Of a stretch of 64,000 nucleotides of DNA, positions 17,193 to 26,309 are shown piece after piece. The stretch covers positions 24,529 through 88,528 of the forward strand of contig DHON01000122.1 in assembly GCA_002409965.1 (NCBI GenBank). The letters run 5' to 3'. The position numbers were made by a program, and so were the translations under genes. Position 1 is the first letter of the stretch. Every line of letters begins with the position of its first letter. The notes beneath the pieces are model-generated. The model had not been told where the DNA came from. It was given only the letters and a program-made list of their open reading frames with translations, and made no database searches. Origin of the DNA: Firmicutes bacterium UBA5389. GTDB lineage: Bacteria; Bacillota; DTU025.

Positions 17193-17497
17193 AGGCATCG
17201 AATGCGAAGAATGCGAAGAATGCGAAGAATGCAGCGAATGAGCCCAACGAGCTGACTTTCGAGGCGGCGCTGGCGCGCCTTGAGCAGATAGTTGCCAGGC
17301 TGGACGCGGGCGACTTGCCGCTCGAAGAGGCGCTCAAGCTATTTGGCGAAGGCAGCGAACTCGGCAAGTTCTGCTTATCCGTTCTCGATGAGGCAGAGGG
17401 CAGGCTTGAGATGCTGATCGAGGGAAAAGACGGCAGGCCGCAGGCGGTGCCGGCCCAGGACATACTGGGCAAGCTAGAAGGGGAGAGCGGCAATTGA
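17189..17497 (+). CDS. xseB: Exodeoxyribonuclease VII small subunit
   Basis: This 102-residue XseB has the standard core 'LTFEAALARLEQIVARLDAGDLPLEEALKLFGEG'. The family is normally 60-80 residues; the extra N-terminal part comes from a 9-bp tandem repeat encoding Ala-Lys-Asn units. ATG overlaps the xseA stop (ATGA) and the gene overlaps ispA by four bases, so all three are translationally coupled. Confidence 0.93.
   Translation: MKASNAKNAKNAKNAANEPNELTFEAALARLEQIVARLDAGDLPLEEALKLFGEGSELGKFCLSVLDEAEGRLEMLIEGKDGRPQAVPAQDILGKLEGESGN
17201..17240 (+). repeat. 9-bp tandem repeat inside the xseB start
   Basis: Three exact copies of AATGCGAAG and a fourth diverged copy lie within codons 5-17 of xseB, encoding NAK/AKN repeats. 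The repeat is in frame and likely arose by slippage. Confidence 0.85.
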
Positions 17498-18417
17498 GCA
17501 ACCGTAAGTCCAAGGGCATGTCCTTTCCGTGGCTGGCACAGGTGTCACAGATGGTGGACGCGGCGCTTGATTCCGTCATACCCGGGTGCGGCGCCGAACC
17601 AGAAACCCTCCTCCGCGCGGCGATGAGGCACGCGGTGTTCCCAGGCGGCAAGAGGCTCCGTCCGGCCCTGGCTGTGGCGGCCTGCGAGGCCGCGTTGGGC
17701 TTGGGACCGCGTCCCGAAAACGACATTCGTCTTGCTGCTGTAATACGGGCTGGAGCTGCTGTAGAGTTAGTCCACTGCTACTCTTTGGTCCATGATGACC
17801 TTCCATGTATGGACGACGACGATTTCAGACGCGGGCGTCCATCATGCCACAGTGCCTTCGGTGAGGCGGTGGCTCTGCTTGCAGGCGATGCCCTACTTAC
17901 GCTGGCTTTCGAGTTGCTTATGCGCCCCGAGTTTGTGGAGGTCGCCGGGGCAGACCGGGCTTGTCGCTGCGCGCTCGAGCTTGCCAGGGCGGCCGGCAGT
18001 GCGGGAATGGCGGGTGGACAGGCACTTGAGCTTACGATGCCTCGCCAATCGTGGGCAGGGCGGCTGTGCGAGGCTGCGGAGGCTGTACAGAGGATGGAAT
18101 CGATGAAGACCGGGTGTCTGTTTGAAGCCGCGGCGCGAATGGGGGGCATTGTGGGCGGTGCGGACGAGCCTGCGATGGGCGCGCTTTCGCGTTTCGCTTG
18201 CCAGTTCGGGCTGGCTTTTCAGATACGGGACGATGTCGAGGACGCGGTAGCGCAAGACGCAGAGTCGGGAAGGATCACGGCGGTTTCGGTGTGGGGGCTT
18301 GAAGGGGCCCGCGAGCAGTTTGGTGCGTCCATGGCCCAAGCGGCGCAGCTCGCCGATGTTTTTGGTGAGGCGGGATCCAAGCTTCGCGATATGGTTGATC
18401 TCATATCATTTGCCTGA
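17494..18417 (+). CDS. ispA: Polyprenyl (farnesyl/geranylgeranyl) diphosphate synthase
   Basis: This 307-residue class I prenyltransferase condenses isopentenyl diphosphate with allylic diphosphates. The first Asp-rich motif is 'LVHDDLPCMDDDDFRRGRPS', the second 'FQIRDDVED', and 'GGKRLRPAL' binds the substrate. The residues before the first motif ('VELVHCYS') fit a short-chain (C15) enzyme. The second motif reads DDVED rather than DDILD. The start is TTG at 17494 with GGGGAG upstream; ATG 17518 is an alternative. It feeds the same isoprenoid pathway as dxs downstream. Confidence 0.93.
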   Translation: MSNRKSKGMSFPWLAQVSQMVDAALDSVIPGCGAEPETLLRAAMRHAVFPGGKRLRPALAVAACEAALGLGPRPENDIRLAAVIRAGAAVELVHCYSLVHDDLPCMDDDDFRRGRPSCHSAFGEAVALLAGDALLTLAFELLMRPEFVEVAGADRACRCALELARAAGSAGMAGGQALELTMPRQSWAGRLCEAAEAVQRMESMKTGCLFEAAARMGGIVGGADEPAMGALSRFACQFGLAFQIRDDVEDAVAQDAESGRITAVSVWGLEGAREQFGASMAQAAQLADVFGEAGSKLRDMVDLISFA

Positions 18418-18463
18418 AGCGAGTCGGCCTCGGCGTGCGTGACGGCATGAGTGTGGTGGAGAC

Positions 18464-18913
18464 ATGTTTTCGCTCAGCAGTGGCGTATTTTCAAACAGAA
18501 TCCTGTGGATCGCGGTGATCGCCTGGGCCATAGCTCAGACCCTCAAGACCTTTACCAGCATAAGGAGTGAGGGCCGGATCGACTGGTCGAAGATCATGGG
18601 GCCGGGCGGCATGCCCAGTTCCCATTCGGCGTTCGTCACGAGCCTGGCAACGGCGATAGGCCTCACCGAGGGGTGGAACTCCGGCATGTTCGCGGTGGCG
18701 TTTGTGTTTGCGGCAGTAGTGATGTACGATGCCGCAGGGGTCAGGCGCGCCGCGGGCAAGCAGGCGCGCGTGCTCAACCAGCTGATGACGATCATGCTGA
18801 AAGAAGGCCACGTGCCTGCTACCAAGCTTCGGGAACTGCTGGGGCATACTCCATTTGAAGTGGTAGTGGGAGCGCTGCTGGGCATCGCCATTGCGCGGCT
18901 GATGCTGCGGTAG
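18464..18913 (+). CDS. Divergent PAP2 family protein (DUF212, YuiD-like)
   Basis: This 149-residue membrane protein belongs to the divergent PAP2 family. It shows 'PSSHSAFVTSLATAIG', 'YDAAGVRRAAGKQARVLNQL' and 'LRELLGHTPFEVVVGALLGI', with about four hydrophobic helices. The 'GGMPSSHSA' phosphatase-like motif suggests action on lipid (possibly prenyl) phosphates, but the substrate is unknown. It is a regular member of OLE-RNA loci, just upstream of the RNA. Confidence 0.9.
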   Translation: MFSLSSGVFSNRILWIAVIAWAIAQTLKTFTSIRSEGRIDWSKIMGPGGMPSSHSAFVTSLATAIGLTEGWNSGMFAVAFVFAAVVMYDAAGVRRAAGKQARVLNQLMTIMLKEGHVPATKLRELLGHTPFEVVVGALLGIAIARLMLR

Positions 18914-18946
18914 TCCATATGACCGATTGTCCGATTGTCTGGCGAT

Positions 18947-18976
18947 TTGAATGGCGCTCGCAAGTTATGGTATAAT
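18947..18976 (+). promoter_or_regulatory. Promoter of the OLE RNA
   Basis: TTGAAT and TATAAT are 18 bp apart with an extended -10 (TGGTATAAT). Transcription would start near 18983, a few bases before the terminal helix of the RNA. This gives the RNA a start independent of the upstream operon. Confidence 0.75.
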
Positions 18977-18982
18977 CAAGGT

Positions 18983-19592
18983 CGCAGTGGATAGGTGGCG
19001 CAGTATCCTAGTCGGAGCGGGCACTCCTGAAGGCGGGGGTAAAAGACCGCTAAGGGCACATCGATGAAGTCCGTTGTGCTGGCTTTCAACGCCCAGTTGG
19101 GGGCTGGTGCAGGGGGTTAAGGTTGTGGGGCGATCCGCAATGGCATGTGGGCGTAGACCCCGCTTCCGCGGAGGCCCAAGTGCGTGGTTGGTTCTACGGC
19201 TTGGGGGTAACCTGCATGCGGTACCGGCCTGCGAAAAGCGCAGAATGGTGTTGGGTGCAGCGTAGCCTGCCTTGAGTGGACGTGTGGGATGCGGGTATCA
19301 AGTCATGTTCTCCCCGGCCAGGGAGACTGACCTTCTGCCGTCTGAAAGCACGCCTGCAAAAGAGGCTAAGGAATAGCCCGCGCTGCCGAGGAAAACTCCT
19401 AGGCTGTTTGCGATGCTTGGCGCCCCGGGGATTACAGTGTGCACTAAGTGGCAATCCAGTTGCTCCTGCGGCGACGGGGAGAGCCTGTCGTAAAGGGAAA
19501 CCGCCCCCCGGCGACGGGAGGGTGTACAGGCGGGAAAACCTACTGGACCTTAAGTCACAATATTTACTCGGGGCGCTGCCACCTATCGACAT
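18983..19592 (+). ncRNA. ole: OLE RNA (ornate, large, extremophilic)
   Basis: This stretch of about 610 bases has no plausible ORF. Its ends pair: GATAGGTGGC (18990-18999) is perfectly complementary to GCCACCTATC (19578-19587). The size fits OLE RNA (about 600 nt). It lies exactly in the published OLE context, after xseB-ispA-DUF212 and before the OLE-associated membrane protein and dxs-tlyA-nadK-argR-recN. OLE RNA binds OapA and localises to the membrane; in Bacillus halodurans it is tied to cold, ethanol and magnesium tolerance. RNase P and tmRNA were considered; they are shorter and lack this context. Ends are approximate: the 5' end is set from the promoter and the 3' end from the helix. 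Confidence 0.88.
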
Positions 19593-19670
19593 GCATTCAT
19601 CTCCAGCTCGTCACCGCTCGCGCAGGAGTGTGGGTTGAGATGAGAGACAGGCAAAACTGATGAGGTGAAC

Positions 19671-20306
19671 ATGACCTTGCCACAAGGACTGGGACGGATC
19701 CTTGCCGTCGGGCTGTGGACTTTCGTCCTGTCGGCCGCGTTAAGCTTCAGCTCAGGGGCTCTGGCGGGCACCATGAACATCGGGTTTTCGATCTCCGTTC
19801 TTACTGCAATAATAGCTACAGGGATCCTGTTTGATATCGTCGGCACCGCTGCCGCTGCGGCCAGCGAGGCGCCGATAAACGCCATGGCCGCCAACCGCGT
19901 GTACGGGGCGCCCGAGGCCTTGGGAATTGTGCGAAACGCGCCGGCGGTGGCCAACTTCTGCAACGATCTTGTGGGCGACATATGCGGCACGGTAAGCGGC
20001 GCCGTTGGAGCCACGATCGCCATCAATATCGCCCTGGCTCCGGCAACGCTGCCTGCGAAGGTAGCGTCTGCGGCAATGATAGGTCTGATCTCAGCCGCCA
20101 CTGTGGCCGGCAAGGCTGCGGGCAAGAGGTTTGCCATTGAATCGGCCAATAGCGTGGTGCTGGCGGTGGGGCGAGTGATCGCCGCGTTTCACCGGCTGGT
20201 CCCCAGGGGCAGCTGGGCTTGGCATTCGCGGCGAGGCAACTCCGGGCGGTCGCGCAATAGGAACGGCAGGAGCGGCGGGAACGGCAGGAATGGCGAGGAC
20301 GTGTGA
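19671..20306 (+). CDS. oapA: OLE-associated membrane protein OapA
   Basis: This protein of about 211 residues lies directly downstream of OLE RNA. It has a hydrophobic N-terminal helix ('ILAVGLWTFVLSAALSFSSG'), three further hydrophobic segments, and a central 'DIVGTAAAAASEAPINAMAANRVYGAPEALGIVRNAPAVANFCNDLVGDICG' block that is highly conserved in OapA. The last 27 or so residues are rich in Arg, Asn, Gly and Ser (RRGNSGRSRNRNGRSGGNGR), a likely RNA-binding tail. ATG 19671 is chosen behind GATGAGGTGA over GTG 19665. The tail is encoded by GC-rich imperfect repeats. Confidence 0.88.
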   Translation: MTLPQGLGRILAVGLWTFVLSAALSFSSGALAGTMNIGFSISVLTAIIATGILFDIVGTAAAAASEAPINAMAANRVYGAPEALGIVRNAPAVANFCNDLVGDICGTVSGAVGATIAINIALAPATLPAKVASAAMIGLISAATVAGKAAGKRFAIESANSVVLAVGRVIAAFHRLVPRGSWAWHSRRGNSGRSRNRNGRSGGNGRNGEDV

Positions 20307-20307
20307 A

Positions 20308-22251
20308 ATGCGAAGGGACGATGTGCTCCCGATGACAACCATTCTGCAGCAGATCCAGTGTCCTGCCGATCTTCGAAAGCTGTCGGGCGGGCAGATCGGG
20401 CGGCTTGCGGCAGAGATACGACAGTGCATAATCGAAACAGTCTCCCGCACCGGCGGCCATCTGGCACCTAATCTCGGCGTCGTAGAACTCACGATAGCGA
20501 TCCACCTGGCCCTAGATTGCCCTCGCGACAAGGTCATATGGGATGTGGGCCACCAGTCTTATGTGCACAAACTCCTTACCGGGAGATGCGGGGCCTTCGC
20601 TTCTCTGCGCCAGCAGGGGGGCATCTGCGGTTTTCCGAGGCCCGAGGAGAGCCCGTACGACTGCTTCGCTACCGGGCACTCCAGCACTTCCATATCCGTA
20701 GCTCTCGGCATGGCGCGAGCCCGCGACCTCGCCGGGGACGACTACACTGTGATGGCCGTAATCGGAGACGGTTCCTTGGCGAGCGGCATGGCTTTCGAGG
20801 CTGTGAACGATGCCGGGCATGCCAATACCTCCCTAATCGTCATCCTGAACGACAACGAGATGTCGATTTCACGCAGCGTGGGAGGGCTTGCCAGCTACCT
20901 GGGTTCGGCCAGAGCCAATCCCAGGCGAAGGCAGCTGAGGTCTGCCATGCAGCGGGCGGTGCTGCGCATACCCATCGTCGGGCGCGCGCTCCGCGCCGTT
21001 GGCCACTCCGTCAAGCGGAGCGTCAAATCCCTTCTCCTGCGAGGCATGCTCTTCGAGGAACTGGGGTTCATGTACATCGGCCCCATCGATGGCCACAATG
21101 TGCGCGCAGTTCGACGCGCCATTGACGATGCGCGTCAGGCCGGGGGGCCTGTGTTGATTCACGTCATAACCAGGAAAGGCCTGGGGTACCCTCCGGCTGA
21201 GGCCAACCCGGCCAGGTTCCATGGGACGGGCCCGTTCGACGTGCGCACAGGCGAGGCGGCGCCCGATGTGCGAAAGTCTTTTACTGCGCATTTCAGCGAT
21301 TTCATGGTGCGCGCCGGAGAGTCCGACGAGGCAGTGGTGGCGATCACTGCCGCAATGACTAACGGCACCGGGCTGCGCGCATTCTCAGAACGCTTCCCTG
21401 ACCGCTTCTTCGATGTGGGCATAGCGGAACAGCATGCGGTGACCATGGCAGCGGGTCTGGCTGCCGGCGGCTGCCGCCCTGTGGTGGCTGTCTACTCCAC
21501 GTTCCTCCAGCGCGCATACGACCAGGCAGTCCATGACGTTGGCATCGGACGCCTTCCGGTGGTGTTCGCCATCGACCGGGCCGGAATCGTGGGCGAGGAC
21601 GGCTATACGCATCAGGGCGCGTTCGATGTGTCTTTCATGCGCCATATCCCTGGGATGACTGTGATGGCTCCCAAAGACGAGGCCGAGCTTTACGCCATGA
21701 TGCAGGCCGCTCTTGGGCATCCGGGGCCGTGCGCCGTGAGATATCCCAGGTCGCCCGGGACGGGCGTGGATGTGCGGTACCCGGCTCAGCCCGTGGAGAT
21801 GGGCCGAGCCGAAGTGGTTCGCGATGGTCGGCATTGCGCGATCTTCGCTCTGGGTCCGATGGTGTGGCCTTCTCTCGAAGCCAGCAGGATTCTGTCGGCG
21901 CGTGGCGTAAGTTGTGCAGTAGTGAACGTCAGGTTCGTGAAGCCGCTTGATACGGGCATACTGGCGAAATACGCGTCCTCTACGGGCATGATCATCACGT
22001 GCGAGGATGCGGCGCTTTCCGGCGGTCTGGGCTCGGCGGTGCTTGAGGCGCTGGCGCAGGAGGGCATGAGCGGCGTTCGCGCCGTCAGGCTGGGTATTCC
22101 TGATAGGTTCATAGAACACGGGCGCCGGGATGCCGTACTTGCGCAGCTGGGATTGGATGCCCGGGGCATAGCGGCCGTGGCGATGCAGGCTCTTTCGGAG
22201 CTACCTGACGCCAGCCCGTCGGGCGGTGGTGCGCGTGTCTCCACAGTGTAG
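20308..22251 (+). CDS. dxs: 1-Deoxy-D-xylulose-5-phosphate synthase
   Basis: DXS joins pyruvate and glyceraldehyde 3-phosphate, the first step of the MEP isoprenoid pathway, using thiamine diphosphate. In this 647-residue protein the cofactor motif is 'VIGDGSLASGMAFEAVND...VILNDNEMSIS'; the transketolase central domain shows 'DVGIAEQHAVTMAAGLA' and 'QRAYDQAVHDVG', with 'DRAGIVGEDGYTHQGAFD'. The family start resembles 'MTTILQQIQCPADLRKL', so ATG 20332 is possible, but GAGGA nine bases upstream favours ATG 20308. It overlaps tlyA. Confidence 0.95.
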   Translation: MRRDDVLPMTTILQQIQCPADLRKLSGGQIGRLAAEIRQCIIETVSRTGGHLAPNLGVVELTIAIHLALDCPRDKVIWDVGHQSYVHKLLTGRCGAFASLRQQGGICGFPRPEESPYDCFATGHSSTSISVALGMARARDLAGDDYTVMAVIGDGSLASGMAFEAVNDAGHANTSLIVILNDNEMSISRSVGGLASYLGSARANPRRRQLRSAMQRAVLRIPIVGRALRAVGHSVKRSVKSLLLRGMLFEELGFMYIGPIDGHNVRAVRRAIDDARQAGGPVLIHVITRKGLGYPPAEANPARFHGTGPFDVRTGEAAPDVRKSFTAHFSDFMVRAGESDEAVVAITAAMTNGTGLRAFSERFPDRFFDVGIAEQHAVTMAAGLAAGGCRPVVAVYSTFLQRAYDQAVHDVGIGRLPVVFAIDRAGIVGEDGYTHQGAFDVSFMRHIPGMTVMAPKDEAELYAMMQAALGHPGPCAVRYPRSPGTGVDVRYPAQPVEMGRAEVVRDGRHCAIFALGPMVWPSLEASRILSARGVSCAVVNVRFVKPLDTGILAKYASSTGMIITCEDAALSGGLGSAVLEALAQEGMSGVRAVRLGIPDRFIEHGRRDAVLAQLGLDARGIAAVAMQALSELPDASPSGGGARVSTV

Positions 22252-23071
22252 AGGCCGCCTTGACCAGTTGCTCCTCCAGCGGGGCCTGGTTTCCAGCCGC
22301 GAGGCGGGGCGGCGCGAGATTATGTCGGGATGTGTCTGGGTCGATGGGGTGCGTGAAGACAAGCCCGGCACGATGATCAGGCAGGATGCAGTTCTTGAGA
22401 TCAGGTCAGTCCGTCCGCGCTTTGCGAGCCGCGGCGGCGAGAAACTGGCCCACGCGATGGAAGTGTTCGCGCTGGACGCAACGGGACGCACCGCAGTGGA
22501 CATCGGAGCGTCCACAGGGGGATTCACAGACGTCCTGCTGCGAGCGGGCGCGTCTCGTGTGTACTCGGTGGACGTGGGATACGGGCAGCTTGCGTGGAAT
22601 CTGAGGCAAGACCCTCGAGTGGTCGTGATGGACCGCGTCAATGCGCGCTACCTCACCCCCGCGATGTTCGACCCCCGGCCCGATCTGGCGGTGGTGGATG
22701 TATCCTTCATCTCGCTGTCGAGGATATTGCCGGCCTTGCGGGAGGTGCTCGTCCCGGTGGCCGAGGCTGTGTGCCTGGTCAAGCCGCAGTTCGAAGCGGG
22801 GCGCGAACGCGTGGGGAAAAAGGGAGTTGTGCGCTCCCCCGAAGTGCACGCGGATGTCCTGATGGCCACGGCTGAGCATGCCTGGGCCAATGGGTTCGAG
22901 GCGGCGGGAGTTGTGGCTTCTCCCATCCGCGGGCCTGAGGGCAATATCGAGTTCTTGATGTATCTGTTTCGGGGAGGCCGGGGCGATCAGCATGGCGTTG
23001 CGCCTTTGGCCCGCGAGGAGTTGCGCGAGATCGTCCTGCGCGTGGTGGCGCAGGCCCACAACGCGCCCTGA
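22226..23071 (+). CDS. tlyA: TlyA family rRNA methyltransferase
   Basis: This 281-residue protein has an N-terminal S4 RNA-binding domain ('RLDQLLLQRGLVSSREAGRREIMSGCVWVDG') and an FtsJ/Rossmann methyltransferase domain ('AVDIGASTGGFTDVLLRAGA', 'VYSVDVGYGQLAW', 'AVVDVSFISLSRILPAL', 'LVKPQFEAGRE'). TlyA enzymes 2'-O-methylate 16S/23S rRNA. It starts at one of three clustered GTG codons inside the dxs 3' end; no strong ribosome site separates them. This is the usual dxs-tlyA-nadK order. Confidence 0.92.
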   Translation: MVRVSPQCRGRLDQLLLQRGLVSSREAGRREIMSGCVWVDGVREDKPGTMIRQDAVLEIRSVRPRFASRGGEKLAHAMEVFALDATGRTAVDIGASTGGFTDVLLRAGASRVYSVDVGYGQLAWNLRQDPRVVVMDRVNARYLTPAMFDPRPDLAVVDVSFISLSRILPALREVLVPVAEAVCLVKPQFEAGRERVGKKGVVRSPEVHADVLMATAEHAWANGFEAAGVVASPIRGPEGNIEFLMYLFRGGRGDQHGVAPLAREELREIVLRVVAQAHNAP

Positions 23072-23114
23072 TGGCCGGGGCGGGTTGCGATGAAACCCCC
23101 ACGCGAACGGGGGT

Positions 23115-23954
23115 GTGTCGGGAGGGGTTATTACGAAGAAGGCCGCGATAGTCGTGCGAAAGACAAAGCCGGAGGCCGACCAAGTGGCCCTCCAGATAGA
23201 GTCCTGGATGAAGCGCGCGGGGATCGAGACGTATCTCGACTACAGCTGGGACGGGCCGTTGGCCGATTCCACCGACTGCGTGATTGTGCTGGGGGGCGAC
23301 GGCACCCTTCTCTCAGTCGCCAGGCGCGCTGCGGCGATGGAAATCCCGATACTCGGCGTGAACCTGGGCAACCTGGGGTTCCTCACCGAGGTGGAGCCGG
23401 TCAACCTCGAGAAGGCTCTGGAGGCCCTCGTGCGCGGCGATTACACCATCGAAGAGCGAACGATGGTACAGGCGACTGTGATGAGGGCGGGTCACAGCGT
23501 TGCGTCGTTTTCGGGCCTGAATGACGTTGTGATCAGCAAAGGCGCATTCGCGCGCATCATCAGTCTCGACATTTTCGTAAACGAGGAGTATTACTCCACT
23601 TTCCCGGCCGATGGCATTATTGTCTCCAGTCCTACCGGTTCCACTGCGTATTCGCTTTCTGCGGGGGGGCCGCTCATCAGCCCCAATATCGATGTCATGC
23701 TGGTAACGCCCATATGTCCGCACACTCTCTTCTCGCGTTCGCTGGTCATCGCCGGCCACGACAGAGTGCGCGTCGTGGTGGAGGCGCCGCACGAGGACGT
23801 TGCCGTCACAGTCGATGGTCAGGTCGGCTTCAAGGTGGAATCGCATGACGAGATCATTGTTGAGCGAGCGGCGCAAGTGACGCGGTTTGTGCGGCTTCAG
23901 GCCAAGAGCTTCTACGGTACCATGAGGGAGCGTCTGAAACAGGACCGTCTATGA
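23115..23954 (+). CDS. nadK: NAD kinase
   Basis: NAD kinase makes NADP. This 279-residue protein has the diacylglycerol-kinase-like 'IVLGGDGTLLSVAR', the Gly-rich 'GVNLGNLGFLTEVE', 'FPADGIIVSSPTGSTAYSLSAGGPL' and 'TPICPHTLFSRS'. The start is uncertain. GTG 23115 lies next to a small hairpin (CCCCC...GGGGG, about 23096-23113), while the best ribosome site, GGGAGGGG, lies after that GTG, so a non-standard ATT at 23130 or ACG at 23133 is conceivable. The homologous part begins at 'KKAAIVVRKTKPEA' either way. Confidence 0.94.
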   Translation: MSGGVITKKAAIVVRKTKPEADQVALQIESWMKRAGIETYLDYSWDGPLADSTDCVIVLGGDGTLLSVARRAAAMEIPILGVNLGNLGFLTEVEPVNLEKALEALVRGDYTIEERTMVQATVMRAGHSVASFSGLNDVVISKGAFARIISLDIFVNEEYYSTFPADGIIVSSPTGSTAYSLSAGGPLISPNIDVMLVTPICPHTLFSRSLVIAGHDRVRVVVEAPHEDVAVTVDGQVGFKVESHDEIIVERAAQVTRFVRLQAKSFYGTMRERLKQDRL

Positions 23955-23976
23955 TACCGACGTGCGGGGGGGGTCA

Positions 23977-24432
23977 ATGGTGAAGGCCAGGCGACACCAG
24001 AGAATTCTGGACATAGTCAGGAGCAAACCCATTAAGACTCAGGAAGACCTAGCCGAAGAGCTTGCGCGGGAGGGAATCGCGGTTACGCAGGCCACCATAT
24101 CCCGCGACATCAAGGAACTACGGCTGATCAAGGCTCCGGTGGGCGATGGATCTTACCGGTACACCATTCCAGTTGACCGCAACATTGAAGACATTAACAG
24201 ACGGATAGAGCGCGTTTTCCGTGAGGCTGTCATGAGTATTGAAGACAGCGAGAACATGGTGGTCGTCAAGACGCTTGAAGGCGCGGCGCAGGCCGTTGGC
24301 GCCATCATAGACGACCTGGACTGGCCGGAGGTAGTAGGCTCTTTGGCAGGCGACGACACCATTTTGGTGGTGGTCAAGTCCGCGGAGAGCACTCCGGAGG
24401 TAATGGCCAGGTTCAACAAGTTCCGCAGGTAG
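23977..24432 (+). CDS. argR: Arginine repressor
   Basis: This 151-residue ArgR has the N-terminal winged helix ('RILDIVRSKPIKTQEDLAEELAREG...TQATISRDIKELRLIK') and the C-terminal arginine-binding hexamer domain ('VVVKTLEGAAQAVGAIIDDLDWPEVVGSLAGDDTILVVV'). ATG 23977 has a GGGGGGG ribosome site. No arginine genes lie in the window, so its targets are elsewhere; linkage to recN is conserved in Firmicutes. Confidence 0.95.
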   Translation: MVKARRHQRILDIVRSKPIKTQEDLAEELAREGIAVTQATISRDIKELRLIKAPVGDGSYRYTIPVDRNIEDINRRIERVFREAVMSIEDSENMVVVKTLEGAAQAVGAIIDDLDWPEVVGSLAGDDTILVVVKSAESTPEVMARFNKFRR

Positions 24433-24481
24433 CATCGGCGGTTTGCTTTTTCGAGCCGCCTTCTGAAGCGGGGGCGGAATC

Positions 24482-26221
24482 ATGCTATTGGAAATGGTCG
24501 TCCGAAACTACGCCCTAATAGAGCAGATTGCCATTCGTTTCGGCAGCGGTTTCAACGTGCTCACGGGCGAGACGGGCGCAGGAAAATCCCTTGTCATCGA
24601 CTGCCTAGGGCTGGCCGTTGGCGGCCGTGCATCGGCGGAGGCCGTTCGCACAGGTGCCGAGTCTGCCGTGGTGGAGGCGGTGTTCGACCTCTCCGGGTTG
24701 CCTTCCATGGTGGGCGTGCTTGCGGAGCAGGGCATAGAGTCCGAGCCCGATGGGACGCTCATCTTGTCGCGCGAAGTGTGGCGGCAAGGCCGCTCACGCT
24801 GCCGCGTAAACGGGCGCATCGTCACGTTGACATCGCTTGGGGCCATCGGGGAGCGGCTAGTCGATATCTACGGTCAGCACGAATACCAATCGCTGGCGCG
24901 TCCTTCGCGCCATCTGGCGCTCCTCGATTCATACTGCGGTACGGAGCTGGCAGAGGCCCTGGCGGCATACAGAGGCCGATACGCTCTGTGGATGTCGGCC
25001 CGCCGTGAACTGGCCGACCTTCTGACCAGCGTTCGTGAGCGCGCCCGGCGCGCCGACATCCTCGCCTTTCAGGTCGACGAAGTCGAATCCGCCAAACTCG
25101 AGCCGGATGAGGACGCGCGCCTTGCGGCTGAGCGCGTTGTGCTGGCCAATGGCGAGCGCCTGTATGACGGTGTGAGCCAGGCGTTTGAGCTAGTATACGA
25201 ATCGGCCCGACCGGACTCGCCGCCTGCTTACGACCTGCTTGCAGACGCTCTTGCTCAGCTGGACGCTGCTGCGCGCATCGACGTCTCGCTGGGCTCAGTC
25301 CGCGATTCCCTGGCGTCCATATGTGAACAGGCCAGCGAGGCAGCTAGGGCCATGCGTTCGTACCGAGAGTCGATAGACTTCAGCCCGGAGCGCCTTGCCG
25401 CCGTTGAGGAGCGGCTGGCCTTGATAGCGCGGCTCAAGCGCAAGTACGGCGACACTCTTGAAGAGGTGATAGAGCACGGGCGGGCAGCGCGCGAGGCGCT
25501 CGACTCGATCGTCCATGCGGATGAGCGCTGCGCTGAGCTGGAGCGGCGCGTGGCAGGGCTGGCCCTGGACGTGGCCGGCGCCGCCGAAGAGGTTTCGCGG
25601 ATCAGAAGCCGGGCCGCTCGACAGCTGGAACAAGATATCACCGGCGAGCTCTGCGAGCTGTCTATGGCCAAGGCGGCGTTTCGAGTGCAGATGCGCAGGC
25701 GCCGTGGCGATGCCGAAGAGGAACTCACAGTGGACGGCCAGCCGTGTCTGGCGGGGCCGGACGGTGCCGACGATGTGGAGTTTCTGTTTTCGGCCAACCC
25801 GGGCGAAGAACCGCGTCCGGTGGCGCGCATAGCCAGCGGAGGCGAGATGAGCCGGGTGATGCTGGCAATCAAGTCGGTGCTCGCGCAGGTGGACGAGACG
25901 CCCACCATGGTGTTCGACGAGGTGGATCAGGGCATCGGAGGCGAAGCGTCTGTGGCGGTGGCCGTGCGGCTTTCGGGGATAGGTCGAGTTAGGCAGGTTC
26001 TGGCCGTAACGCATCTGCCTCAGATTGCGGCCGTCGCCGCCCGCCATTTCGCCGTGAGCAAGCGGGAACGCGGGGGCCGGACCCAGGTGAGCCTGGATGC
26101 CCTGGATGGAGATGACCGCGTGGCGGAGGTCGCCAGGATGCTGGGCGGCGAGAATCCGTCGGCGCTCACGTTGGCGCACGCGCGAGAGATGCTAGGACGG
26201 CTCAAAGTGGGCAGGACTTGA
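24482..26221 (+). CDS. recN: DNA repair protein RecN
   Basis: This 579-residue SMC-like ATPase acts in double-strand-break repair. Walker A is '[19 protein letters not shown]', followed by a helical coiled-coil arm region, the ABC signature '[19 protein letters not shown]', Walker B '[20 protein letters not shown]' and a switch '[15 protein letters not shown]'. It starts at ATG 24482, 50 bases after argR. Length is normal. Confidence 0.95.
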   Translation: MLLEMVVRNYALIEQIAIRFGSGFNVLTGETGAGKSLVIDCLGLAVGGRASAEAVRTGAESAVVEAVFDLSGLPSMVGVLAEQGIESEPDGTLILSREVWRQGRSRCRVNGRIVTLTSLGAIGERLVDIYGQHEYQSLARPSRHLALLDSYCGTELAEALAAYRGRYALWMSARRELADLLTSVRERARRADILAFQVDEVESAKLEPDEDARLAAERVVLANGERLYDGVSQAFELVYESARPDSPPAYDLLADALAQLDAAARIDVSLGSVRDSLASICEQASEAARAMRSYRESIDFSPERLAAVEERLALIARLKRKYGDTLEEVIEHGRAAREALDSIVHADERCAELERRVAGLALDVAGAAEEVSRIRSRAARQLEQDITGELCELSMAKAAFRVQMRRRRGDAEEELTVDGQPCLAGPDGADDVEFLFSANPGEEPRPVARIASGGEMSRVMLAIKSVLAQVDETPTMVFDEVDQGIGGEASVAVAVRLSGIGRVRQVLAVTHLPQIAAVAARHFAVSKRERGGRTQVSLDALDGDDRVAEVARMLGGENPSALTLAHAREMLGRLKVGRT

Positions 26222-26309
26222 GCGTTCTTTGTGGAAAATCCAGTCGTATAGCCATTTCGCTCAGAGGAGGGAGGAGTCGGGTCGCCCGCTCGGGCGGCCG
26301 CGGCTCGGT

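Noticed and set aside
18983..19592. RNase P RNA or tmRNA
   Set aside because: The stretch is longer than either, and OLE context, size and end pairing fit better. No tmRNA alanine acceptor or tag reading frame was seen.
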